A DNA stretch of 64,000 nt from Microbacterium sp. VKM Ac-2923 (GCF_022815605.1 NZ_JALGRP010000004.1:298451-362450); one strand, 5' to 3'; shown: positions 42,747-52,052, counted from the first letter of the stretch. A program made the numbers and translations. Notes: a model not told the origin generated them from the letters alone.

Positions 42747-43901
42747 ATGCCCAGTCCCGCCCCGCCCGGTCACGGGTGGATCCCCATCGCCTACGGCGCG
42801 CTCGACATTCGCGGCTCGGCGGATTTCTCCGGCGACGCCACCGTGCTCGTGGTTCCGACGCATCCCGGCGAGGCGATCTGCCTGGTCGGCGAGGGCGCTG
42901 CCCTCTGGCTGCGCCTCGTCGCCGACGCCCCCGCGGCACCGGAGGGCTTCACCCCCGACGAGAACGAGATCCTGGCGCACTTCCGCGACGTCGGCTTGGT
43001 CGCCCGAGCGGCATCGCACCCCGCGCAGGTCGCAGACCTGCGCCCCCCGACCCTCTCGTCGGCGCTGCACGAAATGGTCTACGCCCTCGTCGCGGGTGTG
43101 GCCGCGAGCCGCGGCATCCCGTGCGTGTTCATCAAGGGACCGGCCCTGCGCGTCCAGGGGCTGCGGGAGCGCGAGCACTCCGGCGACGTCGACCTCTGGT
43201 GCGACCCCGCGCGCATCGACGAGCTGGTCGAGGCGCTGATCCCGTGGGGATGGCACCGCGCTCCCGACCCATGGGTCGGCACGACGATCCACCACACCGT
43301 GACGCTGGTGCCCGACCGGTGGGGGTGCGAGATCGACGTGCATCGACGCCTGCCCGGGCTCGCGCTCGGTGACGAGCGGGCCTTCGCCCTCGTGCATCGC
43401 GATGCCGTCCCGATGCGCTTCGGGGCCGTCGACGTCCTCGTCCCCGCTCCCGCGACGCACGCCGTGCTCGCCGCTCTGCACGCGGTGCGTCCCCTGATCG
43501 GAGCCGGTCCACGCACCGCCCAGGCCTCCGCCTCCGCGCGCGCCTTCCTCTCCCGCGCCGAGGGCAGCGTCACCCGGGCGCGCGAACTCGGCGCCGCCCC
43601 GGCGCTGCGCGACGAGCTCGAAACCCTCGCCGGACCCGGCGTCCTCGGGGCGGATGCCACGGGCACCCCGCACGATTGGGTGTGGCGGCAGCAGCCCGAC
43701 CACGTCCGGGCGTACTGGATGGCGATGCGCGCGGTGTCCTGGCCGGTGCGCGCGCGGCTGATCGTGCGATTCCTCTGGCCGCCCGACGATGTCGCACTCG
43801 CCTCAGCCCGCCACGCGGGCCACTCCCCGACGACCCCGCGGCGAGCGCGGTGGATGCGTCTGCGGCGCGGTCTCGGCGATTGGTTACGGAAGCGGCGCTG
43901 A
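42747..43901 (+). CDS. Nucleotidyltransferase family protein (NTP_transf_5-like) with PqqD-like N-terminus
   Basis: 384 residues. From about residue 105 it resembles the uncharacterised nucleotidyltransferase family found in polysaccharide loci: CVFIKGPALRV near 126-136 and SGDVDLWCDP near 145-154, with the two acidic metal ligands in DVDLW. The first 90 residues look like a small PqqD-type domain (GEAICLVGEGAALWLRL ... ILAHFRDVGLV). The C-terminal 60 residues are basic and amphipathic. The ATG at 42747 follows CGAGGT. It opens the glycan gene group at 42.7-47.4 kb; substrate unknown. Confidence 0.72.
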   Translation: MPSPAPPGHGWIPIAYGALDIRGSADFSGDATVLVVPTHPGEAICLVGEGAALWLRLVADAPAAPEGFTPDENEILAHFRDVGLVARAASHPAQVADLRPPTLSSALHEMVYALVAGVAASRGIPCVFIKGPALRVQGLREREHSGDVDLWCDPARIDELVEALIPWGWHRAPDPWVGTTIHHTVTLVPDRWGCEIDVHRRLPGLALGDERAFALVHRDAVPMRFGAVDVLVPAPATHAVLAALHAVRPLIGAGPRTAQASASARAFLSRAEGSVTRARELGAAPALRDELETLAGPGVLGADATGTPHDWVWRQQPDHVRAYWMAMRAVSWPVRARLIVRFLWPPDDVALASARHAGHSPTTPRRARWMRLRRGLGDWLRKRR

Positions 43902-44233
43902 GCAGCGCACCTCGACGGCGCCCAGGTGACAACCGCCGGCCGAGGGGCGAAGCCGATGGTGAAGCCTCGCGGCGCGCCGAGGCCCGGTCTCGACATCCCT
44001 CGCCCGCGGCGGGACGGGCCCCCGGCGCGCGCCGGGCGTCCCTCACCCCGCTCGTCGGGAAACCACCGCGTCCGGTCGCCGTTCCCGCGCCAGGCATCGT
44101 CGAGCACTCGGAGTCTCGAGCGGGCAGCCGGCGCGCTCCTCCGATCGGCGACCCGTGACACCCACCCCCGCGCGGTTCGTCTCCCCCGAGAGGATCCGAT
44201 GCCTGCGACCGCCCGTCCTCGTGGTCCCCTCTG
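43902..44233. other. Spacer of 332 bp, nothing recognised
   Basis: Between the nucleotidyltransferase and the epimerase. Frames here are short and Arg/Pro-rich with no ribosome sites. It presumably contains the promoter for the epimerase-glycosyltransferase genes. Confidence 0.4.
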
Positions 44234-45154
44234 ATGGCGCGCTGCCTGGTCGTCGGGGCGAACGGCTTCCTCGGTTCGCGCCTGACCGATGCCCTCGCCG
44301 GGGCCGGCCACCGGGTCACGGCCTTCGACCGGTTCAGTCGCGGCACGCGCGCGTTCTCGGCACCCGACGTGGTGAGCGTCGCCGGCGACTTCCTCAACGT
44401 CGCCGATCTGGCCGCCGCGATCGACGGACAGGAGTACGTCTTCCACTTCCTGTCCACCACCACCCCGGCCACGGTCGACGGCGATCCGACCATCGACCTG
44501 CGCACCAACGTCAGCCAGAGCATCGAGCTGCTGGCCCTGTGCGCGAGGGCTCGGATTCGACGCCTCTTCTACGCCTCGAGCGGAGGGGCCATCTACGGCC
44601 CGCAGCCCCGGCCCACCTTCTCGGAGACGGCGCCTCTGGCGCCCGTGTCGCCATACGGCATCGGAAAGCTCACCGTCGAGCGCTACCTCGACTACTACGC
44701 CGCGACCGAGGGTCTGTCCGCCGTCGCCCTGCGCATCTCGAACCCGTACGGCGCCAACCCGAATCCGTCGAAGCGCCAGGGCATCATCCCTCTCACCCTC
44801 AATCGCATCCAGCAGGGCGAGCCCGTCGTGCGGATGGGTGACGGATCGATGATCCGCGACTACATCCACGTCGACGACCTCGTCCGACGCATCCTGCGGA
44901 TGGTGGATGCCGCACCCCGGTACCGCGCCTACAACCTCGGCAGCGGGCGGGGCACGTCCGTCTGCGAGGTGCTCGACACCGTGCGACGTGTGGTGGGGCG
45001 CGAGTTCCCCGTGCGCACCGTTCCCAAACCGGCGACCTTCGTCGACCAGGTCGTCCTCGACGTCTCCCGCTTCGTCGACGAGTACGGCGATGACGACGAC
45101 CTGTCCCTCACCGAGGGCATCACCCGCACCTGGATGGAGATGACGAAGGCATGA
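44234..45154 (+). CDS. NAD-dependent epimerase/dehydratase (UDP-glucose 4-epimerase-like)
   Basis: 306 residues, extended SDR. The Rossmann motif is GANGFLGS near residues 8-15, catalytic residues lie in SSGGAIYG and YGIGK (Tyr-x3-Lys), and the nucleotide-sugar segment reads SNPYGANPNP and RDYIHVDDLV. It probably epimerises or dehydrates a nucleotide sugar for a surface glycan. No ribosome site is evident before the ATG at 44234, so the start is less certain. Its stop overlaps the start of the first glycosyltransferase. Confidence 0.86.
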   Translation: MARCLVVGANGFLGSRLTDALAGAGHRVTAFDRFSRGTRAFSAPDVVSVAGDFLNVADLAAAIDGQEYVFHFLSTTTPATVDGDPTIDLRTNVSQSIELLALCARARIRRLFYASSGGAIYGPQPRPTFSETAPLAPVSPYGIGKLTVERYLDYYAATEGLSAVALRISNPYGANPNPSKRQGIIPLTLNRIQQGEPVVRMGDGSMIRDYIHVDDLVRRILRMVDAAPRYRAYNLGSGRGTSVCEVLDTVRRVVGREFPVRTVPKPATFVDQVVLDVSRFVDEYGDDDDLSLTEGITRTWMEMTKA

Positions 45155-46251
45155 TGCGCGTCCTGCACGTGACCGAGGCGATGGGAAGCGGCGTCCTGAG
45201 CGTCGTCGACAGCATCTCGCGCCGACAAGCCGAGGCCGGCGCCGAGGTGCGCGTGCTGTTCGTCCCGCGGCCCGAGACGCCGTCCGACGAGGCGCTGCGC
45301 GCCCGATTCCACCCGGGGGTCGAACTCACCCGAGTCTCGACCGGCGGACGGGTGGGCGACCTCATCGCCCTCCGCCGCGTCCTGAGAGGGGGCGACGACG
45401 CCGACGTCATCCACGCGCACTCGAGCTTCGCGGGGGCGATCGTCCGCCACGCCGTCCGGCGACGCCGTGACCCGCGAACGGTCTACTACTCCCCCCACGG
45501 CTTCGCGTTCCTGCGCCTCGACCTCCCTCCCGCGGCACGCGTCGCGCTCCGCGCCGTCGAGCGCCACCTGGCCCGCCACTCCACCCTCATCCTCACGTCG
45601 CCGTCGGAGTTCGCCGTGGCGCAGTCCGCGCTCGCCCCGCCCCGCGCGCACCTGCTGCAGACGGGGGTCACCTCCGAGACCGTCGCGCGGCGTCCCCGGC
45701 GCTCCGATCCCGGGCGGCGGCCCGTCGTGGGCATGGTCGGTCGCGTCACCTACCAGAAGGCGCCCTGGCGCTTCGCCGCCGCCGCCCGCGCCCTCGACGA
45801 TCGCGCCGACTTCGTCTGGATCGGGGGAGGGACCGCGGACGACGAGACGCGATGGTTCGCCGATGCCCCGGTCCGCGTGACCGGGTGGGTCTCCCCCGCC
45901 GAGCTCGCCGCGCTGATCGACGATCTCGACGTGCTGCTGTTCCCGTCGCTGTGGGAGGGCATGTCCCTCTCCCTCATCCAGGCGCAGGCTCAGGGCCTGC
46001 CCGCCGTGGTCTCCGATGTCGTCGGCAACCGCGACACGGTCGACGACGGGGTCACCGGGTTCGTCCGCGGCACCGACGACGAACTCGTCGCCGCGACCGC
46101 GCGCTTACTCGGGGACGCGGGCCTGCGCGAGCGCATGTCCGCGGCCGCGCTCACCTGGGCGCGACGCGCGCTCACCGACGACCGGGTCGGCCAAGATTCA
46201 CTCGCCCTGTACGCCACCGCCCTCGCTCCGCGAGAGGGATCCACCCGATGA
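45151..46251 (+). CDS. Glycosyltransferase family 4-type protein, no. 1
   Basis: 366 residues, GT-B fold. The N-terminal half has VTEAMGSGVLSVV and HAHSSFAGAI; the C-terminal half has the GT1/GT4 motif region VGMVGRVTYQK, then FPSLWEGMSLSLIQAQAQGLP with the donor-binding Glu residues (E-x7-E pattern). It transfers a sugar from a nucleotide donor, probably on the cytoplasmic face during exopolysaccharide synthesis. The ATG overlaps the epimerase stop, and its stop overlaps the next glycosyltransferase. Confidence 0.88.
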   Translation: MMRVLHVTEAMGSGVLSVVDSISRRQAEAGAEVRVLFVPRPETPSDEALRARFHPGVELTRVSTGGRVGDLIALRRVLRGGDDADVIHAHSSFAGAIVRHAVRRRRDPRTVYYSPHGFAFLRLDLPPAARVALRAVERHLARHSTLILTSPSEFAVAQSALAPPRAHLLQTGVTSETVARRPRRSDPGRRPVVGMVGRVTYQKAPWRFAAAARALDDRADFVWIGGGTADDETRWFADAPVRVTGWVSPAELAALIDDLDVLLFPSLWEGMSLSLIQAQAQGLPAVVSDVVGNRDTVDDGVTGFVRGTDDELVAATARLLGDAGLRERMSAAALTWARRALTDDRVGQDSLALYATALAPREGSTR

Positions 46252-47360
46252 CCATCGTCAACGCCCGTTTCCTCACGCAGCGCACCACTGGCATCCAGCG
46301 CTTCGCCACCGAGATCACGCGCGAACTCCTCCTCCAGCGCCCCGACGTCACGCTGGCCGTCCCGCCGGGCCCCTTCGAGACCTCCGGCCTCGACCCCGCG
46401 CGCATCCTTCAGATCGGTCGCACCCGCGGGCACGCGTGGGAACAGGTCGACCTGCCGCTGTTCGCGCGCCGCCGACGAGAGCTGCTCCTGAACCTCGCGA
46501 GCACCGGACCGGTCTGGTATCGGCCGCAGATCTCGACCCACCACGACATCACCTACATCCGGCATCCCGAGAGCTTCGGCCGCCGCTTCCGCGCCGTCTA
46601 CGGGATCGTCGTACCCCGTCTGATCGCCCACAGCGACCGTCTGCTGACGGTGAGCGAGTTCTCCCGGGGCGAGATCGCCGACCACTTTCGCATCGACCCG
46701 GCACGCTTCACGGTGATCCACAACGGCGCCGACGACCGCTTCCACCCGGGCGAGTCCATCCCCGACCGCCCGTATCTGCTGGCGGTGTCCTCGCCCAACG
46801 CGCACAAGAACTTCGCGCGCATGCTGGCGGCGTTCGCCCGCTTCGCCGAGACCCACCCCGATGTCGAGCTCCACGTGGTCGGCAGCCAGACCAACAGCTT
46901 CTCGCGGCAGCGGTACGACGCCTCCCATACCCGCGTCCGCTTCCTCGGACGCGTCGACGACGACGAACTGGCGGCGCTGTATCGCGGCGCGATCGCCTTC
47001 GTCTTCCCGTCGCTCTACGAGGGATTCGGCATCCCCCCGCTGGAGGCACAGCAGTGCGGGTGCCCCGTGATCGCGGCGCGCGCGGCCTCCATGCCCGAGG
47101 TGCTCGCCTCTTCCGCGGTCTACGTCGACCCCGACGACGACGCCGACATCGCCGACGCCATGGCGCGCGTCGTCGACGATCCGGCGCTGCGCGCCCACCT
47201 GGTCGCGGCGGGGTTGGCCAATGCCGATCGCTTCTCGTGGCGCGCCTCCGCGCAGCGGGTGTCGGCGGTGATCGACGAGGTGGAGGACGCTCGGAGGAGC
47301 CCCACCGACGGGGCATCCGGTCTCGTCAAGGCCCCGGCGACGCGTCGATCCGGTGCCTAG
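46248..47360 (+). CDS. Glycosyltransferase family 4-type protein, no. 2
   Basis: 370 residues, GT-B fold. Acceptor half: MTIVNARFLTQRTTGIQRFA. Donor half: YLLAVSSPNAHKNFARML, then FPSLYEGFGIPPLEAQQCGCPV with the E-x7-E pattern. The TTGIQRFA start is typical of mannosyl/rhamnosyltransferases in O-antigen and EPS loci; donor is not certain. The ATG at 46248 overlaps the previous stop (ATGA). Last gene of the glycan group. Confidence 0.88.
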   Translation: MTIVNARFLTQRTTGIQRFATEITRELLLQRPDVTLAVPPGPFETSGLDPARILQIGRTRGHAWEQVDLPLFARRRRELLLNLASTGPVWYRPQISTHHDITYIRHPESFGRRFRAVYGIVVPRLIAHSDRLLTVSEFSRGEIADHFRIDPARFTVIHNGADDRFHPGESIPDRPYLLAVSSPNAHKNFARMLAAFARFAETHPDVELHVVGSQTNSFSRQRYDASHTRVRFLGRVDDDELAALYRGAIAFVFPSLYEGFGIPPLEAQQCGCPVIAARAASMPEVLASSAVYVDPDDDADIADAMARVVDDPALRAHLVAAGLANADRFSWRASAQRVSAVIDEVEDARRSPTDGASGLVKAPATRRSGA

Positions 47361-47369
47361 CGTCGGGGC

Positions 47370-48272
47370 ATGACCTCCGATCGCGACCAGTTCACTTTCG
47401 ACAACCCCGTCACCCGCTACGCGCGCGTCGAGCCGCCCGTCCAGCACCAGCCCGAGCCCGGTGTGCAGGCCGATATGACGCCGGTTCCCGACCTGGGCGA
47501 GAAGACCTATCGCGGCCTCGGCCGTCTCGAGGGACGCAAGGCCCTCATCACCGGGGGCGACTCCGGCATCGGCGGCGCCGTGGCGATCGCGTTCGCCCGG
47601 GAGGGCGCAGACGTGGCCATCGTGCATCTGCCCGACGAACAACGCGATGCCGACCACATCCTCACCCAGATCCGGGATGCCGGGCGAACCGGCGTCTCCA
47701 TCGCGCTCGACATCACCGAGCCCGCCGCGTGCCGCGAACTCGTCGCCCGTGCGGCGGAGGCGTTGGGCGGTCTCGACATCGTCGTGAACAACGCCGGTAA
47801 GCAGGTAATGGTCGAGAAGGTGGAAGACCTCTCCGACGAGCAGTTCGAGCTGACCTTCCGCACGAACGTCTTCGCGCCGTTCTGGATCACGAAGGCGGCA
47901 CTCGCGCACCTCCCCGAGGGTGGCACGATCATCAACACCGCCTCGCTCGAGGCGTACGTCCCCGCCCCCGACCGCCTCGACTACGCCGCGACCAAAGCGG
48001 CCATCAACAATCTGTCGAAGGGGCTCGCGCAGCAGCTCGCCTCGCGCGGCATCCGCGTCAATGTCGTCGCCCCCGGACCCACCTGGTCGGCGCTGCAGGT
48101 GAGCCAGGGCGTCTCCGACGACCAGATGGAGCACTTCGACGACGAGAGCACCTACCAGCGGGCGGGCCAGCCGGCCGAGATCGCCCCGGCTTTCGTGTTC
48201 CTGGCCTCGGCGGAATCGAGCTACGTCTCGGGCGAGACGCTGAACGTCAACGGCGGCATGGTCACCCCCTGA
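47370..48272 (+). CDS. SDR family oxidoreductase (YghA/general-stress type)
   Basis: 300 residues. A 50-residue N-terminal arm (QPEPGVQADMTPVPDLGEKT), characteristic of the YghA/YhdF/GSP39 branch, precedes the TGGDSGIGGA nucleotide motif near 62-71. NNAG, catalytic Ser in INTASLEAY and YAATKAAINN (Tyr-x3-Lys) follow. Enzymes of this branch are NAD(P)-dependent and often stress-induced; substrate unknown. The ATG lies 9 nt after the glycosyltransferase stop, but a terminator after this gene suggests it ends a unit. Confidence 0.88.
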   Translation: MTSDRDQFTFDNPVTRYARVEPPVQHQPEPGVQADMTPVPDLGEKTYRGLGRLEGRKALITGGDSGIGGAVAIAFAREGADVAIVHLPDEQRDADHILTQIRDAGRTGVSIALDITEPAACRELVARAAEALGGLDIVVNNAGKQVMVEKVEDLSDEQFELTFRTNVFAPFWITKAALAHLPEGGTIINTASLEAYVPAPDRLDYAATKAAINNLSKGLAQQLASRGIRVNVVAPGPTWSALQVSQGVSDDQMEHFDDESTYQRAGQPAEIAPAFVFLASAESSYVSGETLNVNGGMVTP

Positions 48273-48288
48273 TCCTGTTCGCGCGATC

Positions 48289-48317
48289 GCCCCGGACCGC
48301 CCAGCGCGGTCCGGGGC
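48289..48317 (+). terminator. Terminator hairpin after SDR gene
   Basis: GCCCCGGACCGC pairs with GCGGTCCGGGGC (12 bp, perfect) over a 5-nt loop, starting 16 nt after the stop and followed by GTTCCCG. Confidence 0.7.
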
Positions 48318-48479
48318 GTTCCCGTGTCGGCGGGGCGCGCGCGACCTCGCCGTCGTGCGTCGGGCCCGTGCGGGGGCCCGTCGTCCGCCCGACCCCACCG
48401 GTGCGGCCTCGCCCTTGCGCAAAACCTCTCCCACCGCAAGCGACCCGTTCCCGTCGTGCGCGTAAGCGAGCGTGAGGAC

Positions 48480-49874
48480 ATGCCCTCCGAGAACGTCACC
48501 GCCCCGGGCGGGGCGCCCGTCACCCTGTTCATGCTGCATGCGCTCGGCGCGAGCGCCGGATCCTTCGATCGCATCGCGGGACGTCTCGACGGCCGGGTGC
48601 GCGTCGAGGGCATCGATCTCCCCGGTTTCGGCTCGCTCGCATCGGCCTCCGACTTCTCGCTCGACGCGACGGTCGACCACGTCGTCACCCACCTCTCCCG
48701 CCACGCGCGCGGACGCTGGTTGATCGGCGGACACAGCATGGGCGGCAAGATCGCCGCCCTCGTGGCATCCCGGATCCTGCGCGGGGACGCGCCGCTCGTC
48801 GGGCTCGCCGGCACGGTGCTGATGGCGCCGTCGCCCCCGCGACCCGAGCCGATGGACGAGGAACGCCGCGAGCGGATGCTGTCCTGGGTGAACGACGGGC
48901 CTCTCTCGGCAGACGATGCCGAGACCTTCATCGACCAGAACACCGCCGAGTCCCTCGACGCCGAGGCCCACCGCAGCGCCGTGGCGGACCTGCGACGCAC
49001 CTCCCCGGCTGCGTGGCGCGCGTGGCTGGAGACCGGCAGCCGCGTCGACGCCACCGCCGCGGTCGGGACACTCGACCTGCCGGTCCTCGTGCTGGCGGGT
49101 GCCGACGATGCCGACCTGGGCGCGAGCTCCCAGCCCGGGCTGCTGGCCTCCGTGTACCCCCGCGCCCGCTTCGTGTCGCTCGACGACACCGGGCACATGA
49201 TCCCCTTCGAACGCGACGCTGAGGCGGCCGAGGCCATCGCCCGTTTCGTCGACGACGAGGTGCTCTCCGGCCCCGTCGTGCCCGCCGACTGGGCGGCGCT
49301 CATCGCGGGCGACCGCGTGGACGCCCGCGTGCGCGGCATCCTGAATCTCCGTGCGCTTCCGGACGACCGGGGCTACGCCCCTGCGGTGCTCGACGTCGCG
49401 CAGCTGACGCTGCTCCGCGAGATCGCCGACCTCGTCGTGCCGCAGGACGGGCACCCGATCGACATCGCCGCCCGCGTCGATGCGCAGCTGGCGCGTGGAG
49501 AGGGCGACGGGTGGCGGAACGCCGACCTTCCGACCGATCCCGAGGCCTACCGCGCCGGGCTCGACACTCTCGCGACCGTGTGGCCGACCGACCCCGCCGA
49601 ACGCGCGGAGGTGCTGCGCGGCGCGATCGAGGGGACGACGCAAGCCACCGGCCCCTTCGACGCCGCTCGCCTCGCCACCTGGCTCGAAGACGTCCGTAAC
49701 GACCTCGTCCGCCAATGGCTCGCGCACCCCGCGAGCATGGCGCGCGTCGGTTACGACGGATTCGCCACCGGCGGCAGCCCGATGCGGGGATACGTGGAGT
49801 TGCGTCTCGGCCGGCGCGAAGAGTGGGAGCCCGCCGGTGTCGGCGGCTCGATCGCGACGGGAGACGCAGCATGA
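48480..49874 (+). CDS. Alpha/beta hydrolase fused to gluconate 2-dehydrogenase subunit 3-like domain
   Basis: 464 residues. Residues 1 to about 265 form an alpha/beta hydrolase: FMLHALGASAGSF oxyanion segment, nucleophile elbow GGHSMGGK, and catalytic Asp/His in LVLAGADDAD and DDTGHMIPF. Residues from about 300 match the small accessory subunit of GMC-type dehydrogenases (AQLTLLREIADLVVPQDGHP ... YVELRLGRREEWEP). The usual Tat signal of that subunit is absent. ATG at 48480 after GTGAGGAC. The stop overlaps the GMC oxidoreductase start, which supports the second-domain assignment. Confidence 0.8.
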   Translation: MPSENVTAPGGAPVTLFMLHALGASAGSFDRIAGRLDGRVRVEGIDLPGFGSLASASDFSLDATVDHVVTHLSRHARGRWLIGGHSMGGKIAALVASRILRGDAPLVGLAGTVLMAPSPPRPEPMDEERRERMLSWVNDGPLSADDAETFIDQNTAESLDAEAHRSAVADLRRTSPAAWRAWLETGSRVDATAAVGTLDLPVLVLAGADDADLGASSQPGLLASVYPRARFVSLDDTGHMIPFERDAEAAEAIARFVDDEVLSGPVVPADWAALIAGDRVDARVRGILNLRALPDDRGYAPAVLDVAQLTLLREIADLVVPQDGHPIDIAARVDAQLARGEGDGWRNADLPTDPEAYRAGLDTLATVWPTDPAERAEVLRGAIEGTTQATGPFDAARLATWLEDVRNDLVRQWLAHPASMARVGYDGFATGGSPMRGYVELRLGRREEWEPAGVGGSIATGDAA

Positions 49875-51421
49875 ACCTCGAGGCGATGCGCACGTTCGGA
49901 ACGGATGACGTCGTCGACGTCGTGGTGGTCGGAACCGGAGCCGGAGGGGCGCCCCTGACCGCGGAGCTCGCGAGAAAGGGCCTCAGTGTCGTCGCGCTGG
50001 AGGCGGGACGGCACTTCGCGCTCGACGATCTCACTCCGGACGAGACCGAGGCGGTCGAGATCAACTGGATGTCGGAGCGTTTGAGCGGGGGAGACGACCC
50101 GACAGCCTTCGGGCCGAACAACAGCGGCCGCGGTGTCGGCGGTTCGATGCTCCACTGGGGGGCCTTCACCCCCCGGCCCGACCGCCGTGACCTGACTCTC
50201 CGGTCGGAGTCCGGTGTGGGCCGCGACTGGCCCGTCGACCCGGACGAACTGCTGACCTACGTCGAGCGCGTCGAGGGCGACATCGGCGTCTCGGGTCCGA
50301 CCCCGTACCCGTGGGATCCGTCCCGTACCTACGCGTACGCTCCGGCGAAGCGCAACGCCCCCGCGAACCTCGTCGCGAAGGGGTGCGACGCCCTCGGCAT
50401 CCGGTGGGCCGACGCCCCTGCGGCCGTCCTCACCCGGGCGCGCCTACAGGACCACCACGGCGAGCGCGGCGCCTGCGTCGGCTGCGGCGCGTGCCACCAG
50501 GGCTGCCGAGTGGATGCCAAAGCCTCCACCGCGAACACCTACCTGCCCGCGGCGGTCGCCGCCGGTGCCGAGATCAGGGCCGAAGCGATGGTGCACGCGA
50601 TCGAGCTCGACGCCCGTGGCCACGTCGCCGCGGTCGTCTACCGGCAGGCCGGCGTCGACGTGCGCCAGCGATGCCGGTCGCTCGTGCTCGCCGCGGGCGG
50701 GATCGAGACGCCTCGCCTGTTGCTGCACACGGGGCTGGCGAACGACAACGGCCAGGTGGGCCGCAACTTCCTCGCACACGGCGCGACGCAGGTGTGGGGC
50801 CGGTTCGATGAGCCGGTGCGCGGGCACCGGGGGTACCCGTCGTCGCTCATCAGCGAGGACATGATGCGTCCGGCCGACGCCGACTTCGCCGGCGGCTATC
50901 TCGTGCAGAGCCTTGGCGTGATGCCCCTGACCTTCGCGACGACGCTCGTGCGCGGCGGGGGCCTGTGGGGTCCGGAGCTGATGCAGCGGCTCGATCAGTC
51001 GCGGTTCATGGCGGGGATCGGTGTCAACGCCGAGTGCCTCCCCTCTGATGACAACCGCCTCGAGCTGGCCTCCGAAACCGACGAGTTCGGCATCCCCCGG
51101 GCTCGGGTGACGTTCAGCGCGGGCGAGAACGAGAAGGCTCTCGACCGGCACGCCACGGCCTTCATGCTGCGGGTGATGGAGGCCGCGGGCGCCCGCGAGA
51201 CGATGGTGCTGGCCCGCACGGCTCACACGATCGGCACGTGCCGGATGTCGGCGAATCCGTCCGACGGAGTCGTGGATGCCGACGGCCGCTCGCACGAGAT
51301 CCCGAACCTCTGGATCTGCGACAATTCCGTCTTCCCCTCCGCGATCGCGGCCAACCCCGCGCTGACGATCATGGCCCTGTCGCTGCGCACCGCCGACCGT
51401 TTCCTCGCCTCCGCCGCCTGA
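49871..51421 (+). CDS. GMC-family FAD oxidoreductase
   Basis: 516 residues. FAD-binding GTGAGGAP at 21-28, a GRGVGGSMLHWGAF flavin loop and a Cys-rich insert GCGACHQGC near 204-212. The C-terminal HTIGTCRM and NPALTIMALSLRTADR complete the GMC pattern. Related large subunits oxidise sugars or sugar acids and pass electrons to a cytochrome or other acceptor, working with a subunit-3 partner, here encoded as the fused C-terminal domain just upstream. No signal peptide is seen, and no cytochrome subunit is adjacent. Confidence 0.9.
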   Translation: MNLEAMRTFGTDDVVDVVVVGTGAGGAPLTAELARKGLSVVALEAGRHFALDDLTPDETEAVEINWMSERLSGGDDPTAFGPNNSGRGVGGSMLHWGAFTPRPDRRDLTLRSESGVGRDWPVDPDELLTYVERVEGDIGVSGPTPYPWDPSRTYAYAPAKRNAPANLVAKGCDALGIRWADAPAAVLTRARLQDHHGERGACVGCGACHQGCRVDAKASTANTYLPAAVAAGAEIRAEAMVHAIELDARGHVAAVVYRQAGVDVRQRCRSLVLAAGGIETPRLLLHTGLANDNGQVGRNFLAHGATQVWGRFDEPVRGHRGYPSSLISEDMMRPADADFAGGYLVQSLGVMPLTFATTLVRGGGLWGPELMQRLDQSRFMAGIGVNAECLPSDDNRLELASETDEFGIPRARVTFSAGENEKALDRHATAFMLRVMEAAGARETMVLARTAHTIGTCRMSANPSDGVVDADGRSHEIPNLWICDNSVFPSAIAANPALTIMALSLRTADRFLASAA

Positions 51422-51585
51422 CCCGCCCGCCGGGCATCGCCTGTCCGCCGAGACCCTGCGATCGGCGCGAGATCGCCACCGGCGGATGCCGGAGTACGTG
51501 GCCGTCGTCGCGATCGTGTGATCTCGGCGGCCCCTGGCTGGAGGTCCGGCCACACCGGCCGTCTGCACACGGGAGAATGGATGCC

Positions 51586-51930
51586 ATGAAGCTCGAGCAT
51601 CTCCGCCGGTTCGCCGTCCTCGCCGAGGAGCTGCACTTCCCGCGCTCGGCCGAGAAGCTCGGCATCCCCCTCGCCTCGCTGTACACGACGTTGGACAAGC
51701 TCGAGGAGGAGGTGGGTCAGCCGCTGGTCTCCCGGACGCCGCCCACGCAGCTCACGCCCGCGGGCCGTCTTCTGCTTGAAGAGGCGCACCATCGCATCGC
51801 CGACGCTCCTCCCCCCGCGCCCAAGCAGAAGGCGCCGGGCGGCGGCAAGGCCAGGGCATCCAAGGGCAAGGGTCGCGCCCCGATCGTGAAGGGCCAGCCC
51901 AAGCCCTACAAGAAGCGGCAGGGACGCTGA
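51586..51930 (+). CDS. Stand-alone LysR-type helix-turn-helix protein with basic tail
   Basis: 114 residues. Residues 1-65 are a canonical LysR HTH (MKLEHLRRFAVLAEELHFPR then SAEKLGIPLASLYTTLDKLE and a wing ending LTPAGRLLLEEA). The substrate-binding domain is absent. Instead a Pro/Lys/Gly-rich tail (KQKAPGGGKARASKGKGR and KPYKKRQGR) follows and ends in a clean stop, so this looks like a purposeful short protein rather than a broken gene. ATG at 51586 with GGGAGA 9 nt upstream; an in-frame ATG at 51577 is too close to that site. Possibly a nucleoid-associated or accessory DNA-binding protein. Confidence 0.78.
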   Translation: MKLEHLRRFAVLAEELHFPRSAEKLGIPLASLYTTLDKLEEEVGQPLVSRTPPTQLTPAGRLLLEEAHHRIADAPPPAPKQKAPGGGKARASKGKGRAPIVKGQPKPYKKRQGR

Positions 51931-52052
51931 CCTCGGCCGCCGCCATACCCGAACGCCATTCCTGCGCGGAAACACGCTGTCAGCGCGTGTCCGCGCACGA
52001 CTCGCGCTCATGCATGTCGTCGGTGCCCGGGGCCGCGTGATCGGTCGGGCCC

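Noticed and set aside
45990..49727. A 1245-codon open frame on the minus strand
   Set aside because: It runs antisense through two glycosyltransferases, an SDR and the hydrolase fusion, all with clear motifs. It is an artefact of GC-rich codon bias, with an Arg/Val/Gly/Asp-rich translation.
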